Source: Gemmatimonadota bacterium (lineage in GTDB: Bacteria; Gemmatimonadota; Gemmatimonadetes; Gemmatimonadales; Gemmatimonadaceae). Taken from it: a stretch of DNA of 23,073 nucleotides. Location: the NCBI GenBank assembly GCA_016794735.1, contig JAEUJK010000407.1, positions 1-23,073 of the forward strand, given 5' to 3'. Positions within the stretch are counted from its first letter, which is position 1. Each line of letters starts with the position of its first letter. The notes under the pieces were generated by a model that had not been told where the DNA came from, ran no database searches, and saw nothing but the letters and a program-made list of their open reading frames with translations. Position numbers and translations under genes: made by a program. Shown piece by piece: positions 22,227 through 23,073 of this stretch.

Positions 22227-23073
22227 CACGGAGTTTGGGGCTTGGCGGGACGGGCGCCGCGCCGCGCGACGCGCACGTCCGGGGCGCCCACGCCGTCCAC
22301 GAGGGCGCGGCGGAGGTGGTCCAGCACGGCACTCGTCGTACTGTCGCCCACGAGGTTTGTTCCGTCGAACGGATCGGCGGCGAGGTCGAACAGGTTCTCC
22401 TCCCCACGGCCCTCCACGAGGTACTGGTGCGTGGAGCTGAAGGAGGAATACAGCGATCCCCACGAGGTCGGCCACCCCTCGGTCGCGGTGCGGGCCCACC
22501 GGTGCTTCTCCGTCATCGCGAGGACCGTCGGGGTGGTGCTGGTGTCGCGTGCGGCATCGAGCAGCGAACGCCCCGGGAACGGCGAGGTCTCGGTCGGGAA
22601 CACCATCTGCATGAGCGTCGCCGGGATGTCGCGGATGCTCACCACCGCTTGGCTGCGCCCGACGGGGACCGTGGTGCCGGGGCCCACCACCACCAGGGGG
22701 ACCTGCAGGGCCTGCCGGTAGAGGCTGCGATTGTGCCCGAACAAGGTCGGCCCGCGCTCGCCAAATTCCTCGCCGTGGTCCGACGTCACGATCACGATCG
22801 TGCGGTCGAGCTTGCCCCGCTCGCGGAGTGCCTGGAGCAACTGGCCCAGCGAGTGATCCGCGTAGGCAATCCCGCCGTCGTACATGTCGCGCAGCTGGCG
22901 GACCACCGACGTGTCGGCCGACGTGAGCGTTTCATCGGCCCAGTACCGCGTTCCCGCGGGGGCAAAGAGGGTGTCGAAGGGCGCCGGGGCCCGATACGGC
23001 TCGTGGGCGTCGAAGTAGTTGAGCGCGGCCATGAACGGGCGGTCACCACGGTCGTCCAGCCACGAGAGGAACG
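22226..23073 (-). CDS. Sulfatase-like alkaline phosphatase superfamily protein, C-terminal part
   Basis: The frame enters from the right edge, so the N-terminus, including the formylglycine Cys/Ser site, is outside the window. About 282 residues are visible. Family marks are FLSWLDDRGDRPFMAALNYFDAHEPY, RDMYDGGIAYADHSLGQLL, VIVTSDHGEEFGERG with the metal-binding DH pair, GHNRSLYRQALQVPLVVVGPG and the later IRDIPATLMQM and ENLFDLAADPFDGTNLV. It would hydrolyse or transfer a sulfate or phosphate ester; lipid-phosphoethanolamine or sulfatase roles cannot be told apart without the N-terminus. Upstream membrane helices may exist outside the window. It leads the visible operon with the two paralogous secreted proteins, overlapping the first by one base. 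Confidence 0.88.
   Translation of the reverse strand, partial: FLSWLDDRGDRPFMAALNYFDAHEPYRAPAPFDTLFAPAGTRYWADETLTSADTSVVRQLRDMYDGGIAYADHSLGQLLQALRERGKLDRTIVIVTSDHGEEFGERGPTLFGHNRSLYRQALQVPLVVVGPGTTVPVGRSQAVVSIRDIPATLMQMVFPTETSPFPGRSLLDAARDTSTTPTVLAMTEKHRWARTATEGWPTSWGSLYSSFSSTHQYLVEGRGEENLFDLAADPFDGTNLVGDSTTSAVLDHLRRALVDGVGAPDVRVARRGARPAKPQTP

Overview
This is a GC-rich, densely coded stretch of bacterial chromosome that looks like Gemmatimonadota. No marker gene proves this. The grounds are a TIGR02999-type ECF sigma factor near a PknB-type kinase with a TPR tail, many secreted proteins of unknown family whose signal peptides end in AQ, and heptanucleotide arrays at gene ends. I see 23 protein genes, two of them cut by the window edges. 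I see no tRNA, rRNA, CRISPR array, transposase, integrase or phage gene. No stretch longer than 300 bases lacks a gene.

Layout. (1) 1-2078: the C-terminus of a cytochrome c, a terminator hairpin, a 15-unit CTGCCGT array, and two tandem reverse-strand genes for secreted creatininase-like proteins with altered metal-ligand motifs. (2) 2228-10444: a secreted six-cysteine protein and an ECF sigma factor (+), a three-gene reverse operon for a small secreted protein, an outer-membrane beta-barrel and a secreted beta-rich protein, then a divergent membrane Ser/Thr kinase with TPRs. The sigma factor and kinase bracket the envelope operon. (3) 10553-13494: thiolase, a CAAX-type membrane protease (CPBP family) and 3-hydroxyacyl-CoA dehydrogenase, tightly packed. 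After a hairpin and a second heptamer array come acyl-CoA dehydrogenase, leucine-type amino acid dehydrogenase, RpiB and GlyA (13646-17631). (4) 17632-17735: a hairpin and a third heptamer array, converging with a secreted beta-propeller gene (17736-18962). (5) 19105-20624: a lipoprotein and proline dehydrogenase, both reverse. (6) 20720-23073: a reverse operon in which every junction overlaps: a sulfatase (partial), two tandem paralogous secreted proteins and a small exported protein.

How the genes fit together. The central plus-strand block is a catabolic module for short-chain acyl-CoA and branched-chain amino acids: deamination by the Leu/Val/Phe dehydrogenase, acyl-CoA oxidation, 3-hydroxyacyl-CoA oxidation and thiolysis. 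Pentose-phosphate isomerase and serine hydroxymethyltransferase are translationally linked to it. Proline dehydrogenase adds to the amino acid theme. No enoyl-CoA hydratase is present in the window. The rest is mostly cell-envelope and secreted material of unknown function. The most unusual features are three CTGCCGT heptamer arrays, all in the same orientation and all next to a gene-end hairpin, the coherent rewriting of the metal site in both creatininase-like proteins, and two uncharacterised envelope/secreted operons.
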